Shown: piece after piece, positions 7,582-14,687 of the stretch
Position numbering within the stretch: position 1 is the stretch's first letter
Layout: every line of letters starts with the position of its first letter
Source of the DNA: SLAN01 sp046545955
GTDB taxonomy: Bacteria; Spirochaetota; Spirochaetia; DSM-27196; SKKC01
DNA: 24,472 nt
Assembly (NCBI GenBank): GCA_046545955.1
Contig: JBKGYS010000019.1
Coordinates: forward strand, 1 to 24,472
Direction: 5' to 3'
Made by a program: the position numbers and the translations under genes
Notes under the pieces: generated by a model
Seen by the model: only the letters and a program-made list of their open reading frames with translations
Databases searched by the model: none
Told to the model about the DNA's origin: nothing

Positions 7582-8695
7582 CTATTCTCCGACCCCGGCC
7601 GGCTGCCATGTCGAGCGAAGGTAGGACTCGATGAAACGGTCAAGATCGCCGTCCATAACAGCTTCCACGTTTCCGGTCTCCTCCTTCGTGCGATGGTCTT
7701 TTACCATCGTATACGGCTGAAAGACGTAGCTTCGAATCTGGCTGCCCCACGCAATCTCGCGCTTCTCGGCGGCGTTCTCGGCACGCTCAGCCTCGCGCTG
7801 CGCCCGGTAGTACTCGTAGAGCCGGCTCCGCAGCATTTTCATAGCCATGTCACGGTTCTTATGCTGGCTGCGTTCGTTCTGACACTGAACCACGATTCCG
7901 GTTTCGAGGTGCGTCATACGCACGGCACTGTCGGTCTTATTAACGTGCTGACCGCCCGCTCCCTGGGCCCTGTAGGTGTCGACTCGGATGTCGTCGGGCT
8001 TAATATCAACCTCTATAGAATCGTCGATAACCGGCGACACGTACACCGAAGCGAAACTCGTGTGCCGCCTTCCGCTGGAATCGAAGGGAGATATCCGCAC
8101 GAGACGGTGCACACCAGTTTCCCCTTTAAGGTACCCGAAGGCTTTCGCACCCGAGACCTGAAGCGTAACCGACTTTACTCCGCCCTCCGCTTCGAGAAAC
8201 TCAAGCGTCTGGTAGGTATACCCGGCCGATTCGAGCCACCGCGTGTACATGCGAAGCAGCATGCTTGTCCAGTCGCACGCCTCGGTCCCGCCGGCGCCCG
8301 AGTGAATTGTCAGGAATGCGTCGCTGTCATCGTGTTCGCCGGAAAGAAGCACCGAAATACGAAGCTTCTCGTAGCGGCGCGAAATGTCGGCAAGATTGGC
8401 CTCCACATCGGCAGCCGCCTCCTCGTCGCCCTCCTCGCGGGATAACTCGAGCATTTCCACCGCCTCGTCGATTTCCGAGGCGAGCTGATCCCACGGCTCG
8501 ATTGTCTGTTTCTTTCGCGTAAGCTGGGTCATAACCCGCTGCCCTTCCTCGGGATCATCCCAGAGATCGGGCTGACCGCTTCGCTCTTCCAGCTCCTGGA
8601 TTTCTCTCTGGACCCTGGAAGGGTCAAAGAGACCTCCTTGTGCTCTGGATTTCGTCCCTCAGGCGTCTGGCCCGTTCATACACTTCTTCAAACAT
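7582..8695 (-). CDS. prfB: Peptide chain release factor 2, with programmed +1 frameshift
   Basis: RF2 reads UAA and UGA stop codons. The gene starts at ATG 8695 and runs 23 codons to an in-frame TGA at 8626-8624. A +1 shift at CTT TGA C then opens the frame to 7582. The joined product is 370 residues, the normal RF2 length. After joining, the SPF codon-recognition tripeptide falls at 202-204 (RISPFDSSGRRH) and GGQ at 247-249 (GAGGQHVNKT), within three residues of the E. coli RF2 positions. The frameshift signal is AGGAGG (8638-8633), three bases, then CTT TGA C, the same geometry as in E. coli. RF2 levels thus autoregulate: low RF2 allows the shift. An open reading frame beginning with the ATG at 8532 alone would lack 54 residues. 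No Shine-Dalgarno precedes 8695; a TATACT lies 10 nt upstream. Confidence 0.96.
8623..8638 (-). promoter_or_regulatory. prfB +1 programmed frameshift site
   Basis: On the minus strand the order is AGGAGG, TCT, CTT, TGA, C. The internal Shine-Dalgarno-like AGGAGG lies three bases before the slippery CTT, and the in-frame TGA is followed by C, a weak termination context. This is the canonical RF2 autoregulatory element. Skipping the T at 8626 restores a 347-codon frame that matches RF2 from its first residues. Confidence 0.95.
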
Positions 8696-8705
8696 AGTGC
8701 CTGAA

Positions 8706-8711
8706 AGTATA
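8706..8711 (-). promoter_or_regulatory. Candidate -10 element of prfB (leaderless layout)
   Basis: TATACT reads on the minus strand with exactly 10 nt between it and the prfB ATG at 8695. Transcription starting 6-8 nt downstream would leave almost no leader, which fits the lack of a Shine-Dalgarno. No clear -35 hexamer is visible at 16-18 bp, so this stays tentative. Confidence 0.35.
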
Positions 8712-8770
8712 GAGGAGATACGCCGGTCTCGGCCAGCCGATGAACACGCGATCGCCGTATTCACCGTACG

Positions 8771-8776
8771 TATAAT
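8771..8776 (+). promoter_or_regulatory. Candidate -10 element for the TPR-like gene
   Basis: A perfect TATAAT lies 35 nt upstream of the ATG at 8812 in the 116-bp gap between two divergent genes. No convincing -35 hexamer stands at 16-18 bp, so the promoter is supported mainly by the -10 and its position. Confidence 0.35.
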
Positions 8777-8811
8777 GGACGCTTTCGAACTTGCCGATTA
8801 CTGTAGATGGA

Positions 8812-9741
8812 ATGAAGGCAGTTACCTCTCGTGCAGATATTGGGCTTTGGGTACGCCTCGTCGCTGCGTTCGTGCTCGCTGTGAGCCTCGGGATGCCGGC
8901 GGGAGCCGACGACCACCGGTCGATCCGTGCGACGACCGACGGCGACCGCATTCGTGTCGAAATCGAACGCGCCGAGAACGATCAGACCCTGGTGCTTTTC
9001 AGAGGTATCGAGCCTCTCGGTTCGCCGGATGACCTCGACCTAGCGTTGGAGATAGCCCGCCTCGACGGGGGGGAAAGTGAGTTCACGGATACTGCTCCCG
9101 CCGGGCTTCCGTGGTACTACGGCGTCTTCACCGAAGAGGCGCTCGAAAAAGACGATCCACAATTCATAGCTGGAGAAACCGTCACCGACGCGCCGGCACG
9201 AGTCGAGCTCGAAGACCAGGCAACTGCGGTCGACACGCTTGTCGAAGAGCGGCAGCAGTCCCCTCGCGCGCGACCGCTTCCGAGGCTGAATCCCGACTTC
9301 AGCCCGATTACCGGCGCACCCTTACCTCCTTCCGCGCTTCCGTCGATCGGTCGTGAATCGCTCGACCCGGAAACCGAAGAGGCTATCGACAGGCTGCTCG
9401 AGGGAGAAGAGAGCGGACAACGAAACCGCCCTGAAGCGACGATTCTCGACGAGCCGGAAGACCGCCAGGATTCCGAGAACGGTCGCACCCTGCAGCAGAT
9501 CGTAGAGGCCACCATCGGCCGCGAGCGCTGGGACGACGCGGTGGACTACCTTACATCCTTTCTTTCGCATACGCGCTCTCCTGAAATGGAACGGCGTGTG
9601 TATTTCTACCTCGGTCAGGCGTACTACTTTCGCTCGGAACACCGGAAGGCGGTACTCTACCTGTTGCAGGCCACGGACCAGTACTATGCCGAAAGCAGGC
9701 CTTTCATTAACGCGGCGCTTAACGCACTCGCGGTCGACTGA
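8812..9741 (+). CDS. Secreted protein with C-terminal TPR-like helices
   Basis: The 309-residue product starts with a signal peptide (hydrophobic core about 15-28, likely cleavage after AGA). An extracytoplasmic beta-rich region follows (about 35-130), with YYGVF at its end, then a proline-rich acidic linker (about 145-220). The C-terminus is helical and TPR-like (about 225-305: RWDDAVDYLTSFLSH, MERRVYFYLGQAYYF, HRKAVLYLLQATDQYY). TPR-type helices usually mediate protein contacts; no enzyme motif is visible, and I do not recognise the family. The ATG at 8812 is preferred over a TTG at 8791 because the signal peptide then has normal length, although its ribosome binding site (AGATGGA) is poor and close. 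The gene diverges from prfB and converges on the GH57 gene. Its stop codon lies inside the first unit of a tandem repeat. Confidence 0.75.
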   Translation: MKAVTSRADIGLWVRLVAAFVLAVSLGMPAGADDHRSIRATTDGDRIRVEIERAENDQTLVLFRGIEPLGSPDDLDLALEIARLDGGESEFTDTAPAGLPWYYGVFTEEALEKDDPQFIAGETVTDAPARVELEDQATAVDTLVEERQQSPRARPLPRLNPDFSPITGAPLPPSALPSIGRESLDPETEEAIDRLLEGEESGQRNRPEATILDEPEDRQDSENGRTLQQIVEATIGRERWDDAVDYLTSFLSHTRSPEMERRVYFYLGQAYYFRSEHRKAVLYLLQATDQYYAESRPFINAALNALAVD

Positions 9742-9777
9742 AGCCGCGGTCGACTGAAGCCGCGGTCGACTGAAGCC
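9730..9777. repeat. Three exact tandem copies of a 16-bp repeat between convergent genes
   Basis: The unit GCGGTCGACTGAAGCC occurs at 9730-9745, 9746-9761 and 9762-9777 with no mismatch. The first unit contains the last codons and TGA stop of the TPR-like gene; the third ends one base before the stop codon of the GH57 gene. Each unit holds the palindrome GTCGAC, and each junction forms CCGCGG. GTCGAC from one unit can pair with the next across a 10-nt loop, so the array can fold into alternative hairpins on both strands. It could act as a bidirectional transcription stop or be a recent slippage product. Confidence 0.95.
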
Positions 9778-9778
9778 G

Positions 9779-11872
9779 TTATTCGCCGTCCATCCGCAGC
9801 TGGAGGTAAAGCTCGCGCTCCTCTCCAGGGTCGAGGGAGAGCTGCCATAGCGGCACGAGACACGAACTCTGGTAGGTCACTTCCGGCTCCCCGCACTCAC
9901 CGGCCGAGACGGTGCGAACCGGCAAACTCCAGCACTCGGTAGGTTCGAACACCGAAAGGCTTAAGTCGATCTGATTCTTCAGATCTTCGAATACAACGGT
10001 GCCGACGTTGTTGAAGGTATGCTTTTCCGGGTCAACTTCACTAACCGTACCGTTCGGTTTCTCGTATCCGGAGGGCGGTTTTCGTGCCAGGTTCTTTCGC
10101 GCACTGGCAGCATCCGCTTCGGGTCGGACATGAAGACGAAGCGCGTCTACCTCATCCGACGCGAAGGAGAGATTAACCTCACAGCCGTACAACCGCCGCA
10201 CCGGGTGCGACCCGGAATTGCCTATTCTCGTACGCACCGTCACTTTATTCCGTTCGAAGCGATATTCCTTACGCAGCGACAGCGTCGTTTCGTCCACAGC
10301 GCTCGAGGCAGTCAGCACAAGCACCCCTTCGTCGCGGTCGTACTCGGCCACATCGTAAAGCATGTTGCAGAAACAGTTGGGGTCGATGTTTTCCCCGTAA
10401 ATGCGCCCCGAATCAAACTCGTCGATGCTAGACTCAGGGGCGAAAAGGTGGTCTATAAACGCCTTGCGCCAATACCCGTCGACCTCCACCCTGGCGTCGA
10501 GATCGTCATGGTAGCGCTCTCGCACTCGCGTCATGGTATCGAGGTAGTTCCAGGGCCGCGCAAGATAATCAAGCTCGAACATTGCCCCGGATCTTCTATG
10601 AACGTAAGCATTGATTTCCTGGCCCTGATAGAGGTATTCGTCGATCCCGTCCATATCGAAATCCACCCTGACTATCGACGGAATGAAAATTCCCTTTTCG
10701 CGAGTGACTTTCTCGGCTTCGATAAGGGAGCTGTAGGCGGCTTTCCGGAGATAGTTGCGATAGATACCTCCCGGTTTGCCGTGCCAGTACGCATCGTGAC
10801 ACTGACCTTTCCACAGCTCGTGACGCGCCGCCTGCTTTCGATACTTGTCGCCTCGTATCTGATTCACCAGCAGACATGTGTACTGCATCTTCGCGTAGAG
10901 AAGGTTACTTTCGATATACCGCGTCAGAAACTGTCGAAAAAAGCCGCCGGAAAGAAAGACGCTCCGCTCGCGAGGCGCATCCGCATTTATGCGCTCCTTG
11001 AGCGAGAGCAGATCCTGCTGCCGCTCCGGATGCAGCGACCAGAGCGTCATTTCCTCATACGAGGTTGCCGGGAAGTAGTAGCGCTTGCGCTCGCGCGAGC
11101 GTCGCGAATAACGCCATGGCGTCGTGGGGCTCAGCCAGTCGCTGTTCTCCTGCACGAGTTTTACAAACCGCTCTATCCAGCGGTCATCGTAGCCTGCGCC
11201 CTTTCCGACTGCTCCGTAACGGGTACCGTCGAACATAATCGAAACGACCGCCCCCGCCCGCTCGACTCCGATCCGCGCGAGGTCATCGATGAGCTCGGCA
11301 GGGTCGCAGGCCCCCACACGGGCCTGTAACCGCGCCTGAACCGGGAACACAAGCAGCGTCTTTCCCTGATCCTCGGTAATACACGGCAGCGACAGCTCGT
11401 GCGACGGGACGCCGCCGGCGATGAGGTTATAGTCGTCGAGGAACACGTACTCGATTCCGCTGTTGCGGAGGGTACTCGCGACCGAGGGTTCCCACACATG
11501 TTCGGTCACCCACGCTCCGCGCGGACGCCGCCCGAAGCGCTTTCGTATAAGCGTGGTCAGGCTCTCTACTTGTCCGAGCCGATCTTTCGCCGGAATCAGG
11601 CTGAACACCGGATCGTAAAACGCGCCGCCGATGAGTTCTACCTGTCGGCGTTGCACCATCTCGCCGATAACGTCGGTGAACTCGGAGTGTTCAGAGTCGA
11701 GCCACGAAAGCATTGTTCCGGAAAAATGCAGCGTCAGCGGAAAAGTCGGTGTATTGTACAGAACACGCAGGAAGGACTTGAACGAGCGCTGGTATACTTG
11801 CTCGAACACATAATTGGGTGTGCCCACGGGAAGCGTATTCGTCGTACCGAAAATTAAACTGACTGGATTCAC
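9779..11872 (-). CDS. GH57-family 4-alpha-glucanotransferase-like protein with altered motif 1
   Basis: The 697-residue protein follows the Thermococcus 4-alpha-glucanotransferase layout: an N-terminal GH57 barrel (about 1-280), a helical domain, and a C-terminal beta-sandwich (about 420-697). Motifs are GGAFYDP (82-88), GAWVTEHVWEPS (120-131) with the predicted nucleophile E124, and FDGTRYG with acid/base candidate D215, plus a later HDAYWHG. E124 and D215 lie one residue from the archaeal catalytic positions 123 and 214 as I remember that sequence. Motif 1, usually HNHQP, reads TNTLP here, so both histidines are missing, and the Glu after DG is Thr. It may transfer or bind alpha-glucans or be a non-catalytic homologue. 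The GTG at 11872 is chosen because GAGGA lies 10 nt upstream and the fold begins there; the open frame extends back to 11986. It is the last gene of a three-gene minus-strand group. Confidence 0.8.
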   Translation of the reverse strand: MNPVSLIFGTTNTLPVGTPNYVFEQVYQRSFKSFLRVLYNTPTFPLTLHFSGTMLSWLDSEHSEFTDVIGEMVQRRQVELIGGAFYDPVFSLIPAKDRLGQVESLTTLIRKRFGRRPRGAWVTEHVWEPSVASTLRNSGIEYVFLDDYNLIAGGVPSHELSLPCITEDQGKTLLVFPVQARLQARVGACDPAELIDDLARIGVERAGAVVSIMFDGTRYGAVGKGAGYDDRWIERFVKLVQENSDWLSPTTPWRYSRRSRERKRYYFPATSYEEMTLWSLHPERQQDLLSLKERINADAPRERSVFLSGGFFRQFLTRYIESNLLYAKMQYTCLLVNQIRGDKYRKQAARHELWKGQCHDAYWHGKPGGIYRNYLRKAAYSSLIEAEKVTREKGIFIPSIVRVDFDMDGIDEYLYQGQEINAYVHRRSGAMFELDYLARPWNYLDTMTRVRERYHDDLDARVEVDGYWRKAFIDHLFAPESSIDEFDSGRIYGENIDPNCFCNMLYDVAEYDRDEGVLVLTASSAVDETTLSLRKEYRFERNKVTVRTRIGNSGSHPVRRLYGCEVNLSFASDEVDALRLHVRPEADAASARKNLARKPPSGYEKPNGTVSEVDPEKHTFNNVGTVVFEDLKNQIDLSLSVFEPTECWSLPVRTVSAGECGEPEVTYQSSCLVPLWQLSLDPGEERELYLQLRMDGE

Positions 11873-12018
11873 GGTGCTGACATCCTCGAAACCACGGATC
11901 GACCCCTTGAGACGAGCAGAATAACGTCCACAGCAACACACGCTGAGCGCGCTTCGGGCGCGGGTCCGAAAGGAAGACCCTATCACTGCTCCGACACAGC
12001 TGCAAGTCGACGTTGAAA

Positions 12019-12915
12019 TTACTCGCTACAAATCCGCGTAGTCCGAAAAACTACCGGCGCCCGCCCCGCCGTGACGGCGAGCAGGCGGGCCAATCGGTTC
12101 TCATCGCCGGTCAGCTGATCTTCGAGCCATTCACTCGAGTATTCTACCACCGGTTCATGGGATGTTTCAGATTGATGTTCTCCTCCACCGGAGCCGGACC
12201 GTTCGGCTCGCGGCCGAAAGACCCGGTCGCCGATCTCGGGCACGGAGAACGTGCCGCCCCATGGGAGGCCTTCCTGGTACGCACGGTGGGCGATGAGCGA
12301 TCCGAAATCCGGCAAGCGCGGATGCTCTGACTGCGAAGAATGCGAGGTTATCCCCGCCTCGAAATCCGCCCTCGCCCTGCCGAACAGCTCCTCGGGACTA
12401 AGCACCGCCTCACGATCCGCTTCCGCGTCCCCGGTCAGGGATCCGGACGGCTCGGGCAGCGCAAGCACGTACGCGTTGTCCCCGCCTTGCGAGGCAGAAT
12501 ACGTTTCGGCGGTGGTTCCCTCCGAGTCGCGAACTTCCGCCTCGAAGAGCCGCGGCAGGCCTTCGATAAACGCATCGCGTCGCGGGTCACGAGGATCGAG
12601 CCAGGCGCGCGCCCGCGCAAGCGGTACGGTTCTTACGTCGTCGATTACCGAGACGTGGACCGACGCCGTCTCGCGCGAGAGAGCCGGGCCGAGGCCGGCG
12701 TGTTCGAGCGCATCCACCGCGCGGCGGGTATCAACATCAGCCTTAAAAACAATTCGTTGCACCCCTGGGTAGGCAAGCTCCCGTGCCCACCCGGGAACGC
12801 CGACGGCAAGCAGCACCGCGAGTGCGAGCAAGAATAGTGCCCGCTTCGCGCCACCGAGGGAGGATGAATTGCCGAACAGCAGGACGTTGCCAAGCCTGGA
12901 ACCGCGAATCCGCAT
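12019..12915 (-). CDS. Secreted or anchored protein of unknown function
   Basis: The 298-residue product has a positively charged N-terminus and a hydrophobic segment (about 26-42, ALFLLALAVLLAVG), fitting a signal peptide or membrane anchor. The mature part is acidic with no cysteine until the penultimate region and no repeat. A possible alpha/beta segment covers about 50-130 (YPGVQRIVFKADVDTRRAVDALEHAG). I do not recognise the family. The ATG at 12915 is 7 bp past the stop of the YuiD-like gene, with TAGG about 6 nt upstream. A TTG at 12942 would give nine more residues and overlap that gene. The 146-bp gap after it, before the GH57 start, holds two small GC-rich hairpins near 11955-11985 but no T-run and no clear promoter. 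Confidence 0.65.
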   Translation of the reverse strand: MRIRGSRLGNVLLFGNSSSLGGAKRALFLLALAVLLAVGVPGWARELAYPGVQRIVFKADVDTRRAVDALEHAGLGPALSRETASVHVSVIDDVRTVPLARARAWLDPRDPRRDAFIEGLPRLFEAEVRDSEGTTAETYSASQGGDNAYVLALPEPSGSLTGDAEADREAVLSPEELFGRARADFEAGITSHSSQSEHPRLPDFGSLIAHRAYQEGLPWGGTFSVPEIGDRVFRPRAERSGSGGGEHQSETSHEPVVEYSSEWLEDQLTGDENRLARLLAVTAGRAPVVFRTTRICSE

Positions 12916-12922
12916 AGGAGGC

Positions 12923-13387
12923 CTACAAAATGCTGAACGCAACGCCGAGAAAGAAGCCGAGCAGCACGCCTACCGAAACCTCCGCCGCTGTATGCCCGTT
13001 CACTTCCCGGACCGGCTGATACTCGGTTCCCTCGCGCCGGGCGAGCTCGGAAGAGAGCCTGTTAAGCCGCTGGGCAAGCTCGCCGGCGGTCCGACGAACG
13101 CCGAGCGCGTCGCGAATGACAACAAGGGTGAAAAAAAAGGCGATCATAAAAACAGGCGTTCCCGGTCCTTCGGTGAAGCCGATTGCGGTAGCAAGACCGG
13201 TCATCATGGAGCTGTGACTCGACGGCATACCACCTGTTTTCCAGAAAATGGTCCCCACGAGTTCACCCGGACCGCGGGTTTGATGCCACAGGGCGCTGAT
13301 CGTGGTTTTTATCAGCTGAGCGATAAGCCAGCTGAAAAGCGCGCTGAGGAATACAGGATGTGACAGCATGTCGTATATCGCACGCAA
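12923..13387 (-). CDS. YuiD/DUF212 divergent PAP2-family membrane protein
   Basis: The 154-residue protein matches the divergent PAP2 (acid phosphatase/vanadium haloperoxidase-related, DUF212) family typified by B. subtilis YuiD. It shows GGMPSSHSSM (52-61), RDALGVRRTAGELAQRLN (92-109) and NGHTAAEVSVGVLLG (130-144). Three to four hydrophobic helices (about 10-30, 60-72, 78-92, 137-153) place it in the membrane. PAP2 relatives remove phosphate from lipids; substrate and activity of this subgroup are not established. The TTG at 13387 is favoured by GGGAG about 6 nt upstream; an ATG at 13369 would match shorter relatives but has no ribosome binding site. A perfect TTGACA (13466-13461) lies upstream on this strand, without a clear -10. 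Confidence 0.85.
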   Translation of the reverse strand: MRAIYDMLSHPVFLSALFSWLIAQLIKTTISALWHQTRGPGELVGTIFWKTGGMPSSHSSMMTGLATAIGFTEGPGTPVFMIAFFFTLVVIRDALGVRRTAGELAQRLNRLSSELARREGTEYQPVREVNGHTAAEVSVGVLLGFFLGVAFSIL

Positions 13388-13486
13388 CGCGTTCTCCCGC
13401 GGCCCGTGTCCCTTGCTACGAAAGACCGCCTGCGGCAGTGTGCGCAGCGAAATATGGCGCTGTCAAGCTGAGCCGGGTCAAACCGC

Positions 13487-13516
13487 TTGCACTGTCGGCG
13501 TCAAGGGCATTAGATT
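13487..13516 (+). promoter_or_regulatory. Weak candidate promoter for the RluA-family gene
   Basis: TTGCAC (13487-13492) and TAGATT (13511-13516) are separated by 18 bp and lie 27 bp upstream of the ATG at 13544. Both hexamers are only partial matches to sigma-70 consensus, so this is a position-supported guess in a 156-bp divergent gap. Confidence 0.3.
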
Positions 13517-13543
13517 GCGCGTCTGGATACGGAGAGGGTTGCT

Positions 13544-14623
13544 ATGGCGTATCGGGTTTTTCCATCGGGAGCGGACGACACCGGACGGCGTCTTGACAAA
13601 GTTGCGCGACGCCTTCTGCCCGGCACAAAGCTGGGGAAGGTATACGCGCACATACGCAAGGGCCGGATTCGCGTAAACGGACGCAAACGCCCATCGGACT
13701 ATCGAATATGCGAAGGCGACGCGCTGCAGGTCGAGGAATCGATGATCTCCTGCGTTGACGACCAGTTGACGCAGAACAGTCGATCGAAACAATCCGGGCC
13801 GCGCGTTCAAGGCGATAATCGACGGGACCTGCCGCAACGAAGTCTCGAGCCGGCTATCGTATTCGAGAACGAACACCTTTTGTGCATAAACAAGCCGCGT
13901 GGAATAGATGTGCATGGGAAAAGCAGCCTGGATACCTGGGTAAAAAGCTACTTGAGCCGGGAAAAGCCGACCTCGCTTTCGTTTCGTCCTGGTCCGGTCC
14001 ACAGAATCGACCGAAACACGACGGGAGTCGTCTTTTTTGGAAAGACAACGTGGGCGCAGCGCCGAATGAGCGAGTACATGCGCAAGGGTGTGCCGAAGAA
14101 GATTTACCTTGCCGTGCTCGACGGATCGCTTCGAAGTCCGACCGTGTGGCGCGATACCCTTTTCCGCGATGAACGCACCCGAAGAAGCGGCACTATCCGC
14201 TCGGCGAGCAGAGTTGCGCACCAGACAGAAACTACGGTAGGCAGGGCGCTGAAACGACGGCCCCAGTCGAGAGCCCGCGGACAGGAGGCGGTGACCGGCG
14301 TATACCCTATGCTCTGGACCGAAGAGGCAACCCTCGCACTCTGCATAATACGCAGCGGAAAGACACACCAGATTCGTGCACAGGCCGGCCTGCACGGACA
14401 TCCGCTCAGTGGCGACACCAAGTACGAAGGGAGTAACGACTCCCAAGGATACATGTTACACGCGCTCGCCTTTATTCTCCCCGAATACGATAAAGAACTC
14501 GGGCTACACTTTGCATACGCCGAACCATCCGAGGGAGTGCTCGAACGAATCGGATACCGGTTTGGAGCCATCGAGCTCGAACGAATCCTGGAATCGGTAG
14601 ACCAGGCTGCCGCGACGGTATAA
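13544..14623 (+). CDS. RluA-family pseudouridine synthase
   Basis: This 359-residue enzyme converts uridine to pseudouridine in rRNA or tRNA. It has an N-terminal S4 RNA-binding domain (about 14-65; RRLDKVARRLLPGTKLGKVY, RVNGRKRPSDY) and a catalytic domain from about 103. Motif II is HRIDRNTTGVV (153-163) with catalytic D156; INKPRGIDVHG (115-125) and SGKTHQIRAQ (261-270) are the other family motifs. The S4 domain and the long inserts (about 70-100 and 210-245) resemble RluC/RluD more than RluA proper, but the target uridines cannot be read from sequence. The ATG at 13544 is preceded by GGAGAGGG at good spacing. The next gene starts 64 bp downstream on the same strand. Confidence 0.92.
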   Translation: MAYRVFPSGADDTGRRLDKVARRLLPGTKLGKVYAHIRKGRIRVNGRKRPSDYRICEGDALQVEESMISCVDDQLTQNSRSKQSGPRVQGDNRRDLPQRSLEPAIVFENEHLLCINKPRGIDVHGKSSLDTWVKSYLSREKPTSLSFRPGPVHRIDRNTTGVVFFGKTTWAQRRMSEYMRKGVPKKIYLAVLDGSLRSPTVWRDTLFRDERTRRSGTIRSASRVAHQTETTVGRALKRRPQSRARGQEAVTGVYPMLWTEEATLALCIIRSGKTHQIRAQAGLHGHPLSGDTKYEGSNDSQGYMLHALAFILPEYDKELGLHFAYAEPSEGVLERIGYRFGAIELERILESVDQAAATV

Positions 14624-14687
14624 TCGTCAGCGTGCGATATGTTATATTCACAGACAGGAAACCCTGTGGTCTTATAGGGAAGAACGT

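Noticed and set aside
7582..8532. prfB as a short 316-residue protein starting at 8532
   Set aside because: It lacks the N-terminal 54 residues of RF2. The upstream 23-codon frame plus canonical CTT TGA C shift site restores normal length.
10019..11329. 436-codon plus-strand open frame opposite the GH57 gene
   Set aside because: The minus strand there encodes conserved GH57 motifs throughout. The plus-strand translation shows no domain, and its length is explained by high G+C and few stops.
11955..11985. GGGTC/GACCC and GCGC/GCGC hairpins after the unknown secreted gene as an intrinsic terminator
   Set aside because: Stems are only 4-5 bp and no T-run follows, so they do not qualify as a Rho-independent terminator.
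13478..14446. 322-codon minus-strand open frame opposite the RluA-family gene
   Set aside because: The plus strand carries the S4 and catalytic motifs of a pseudouridine synthase with a good ribosome binding site; the opposite frame has no recognisable protein features.
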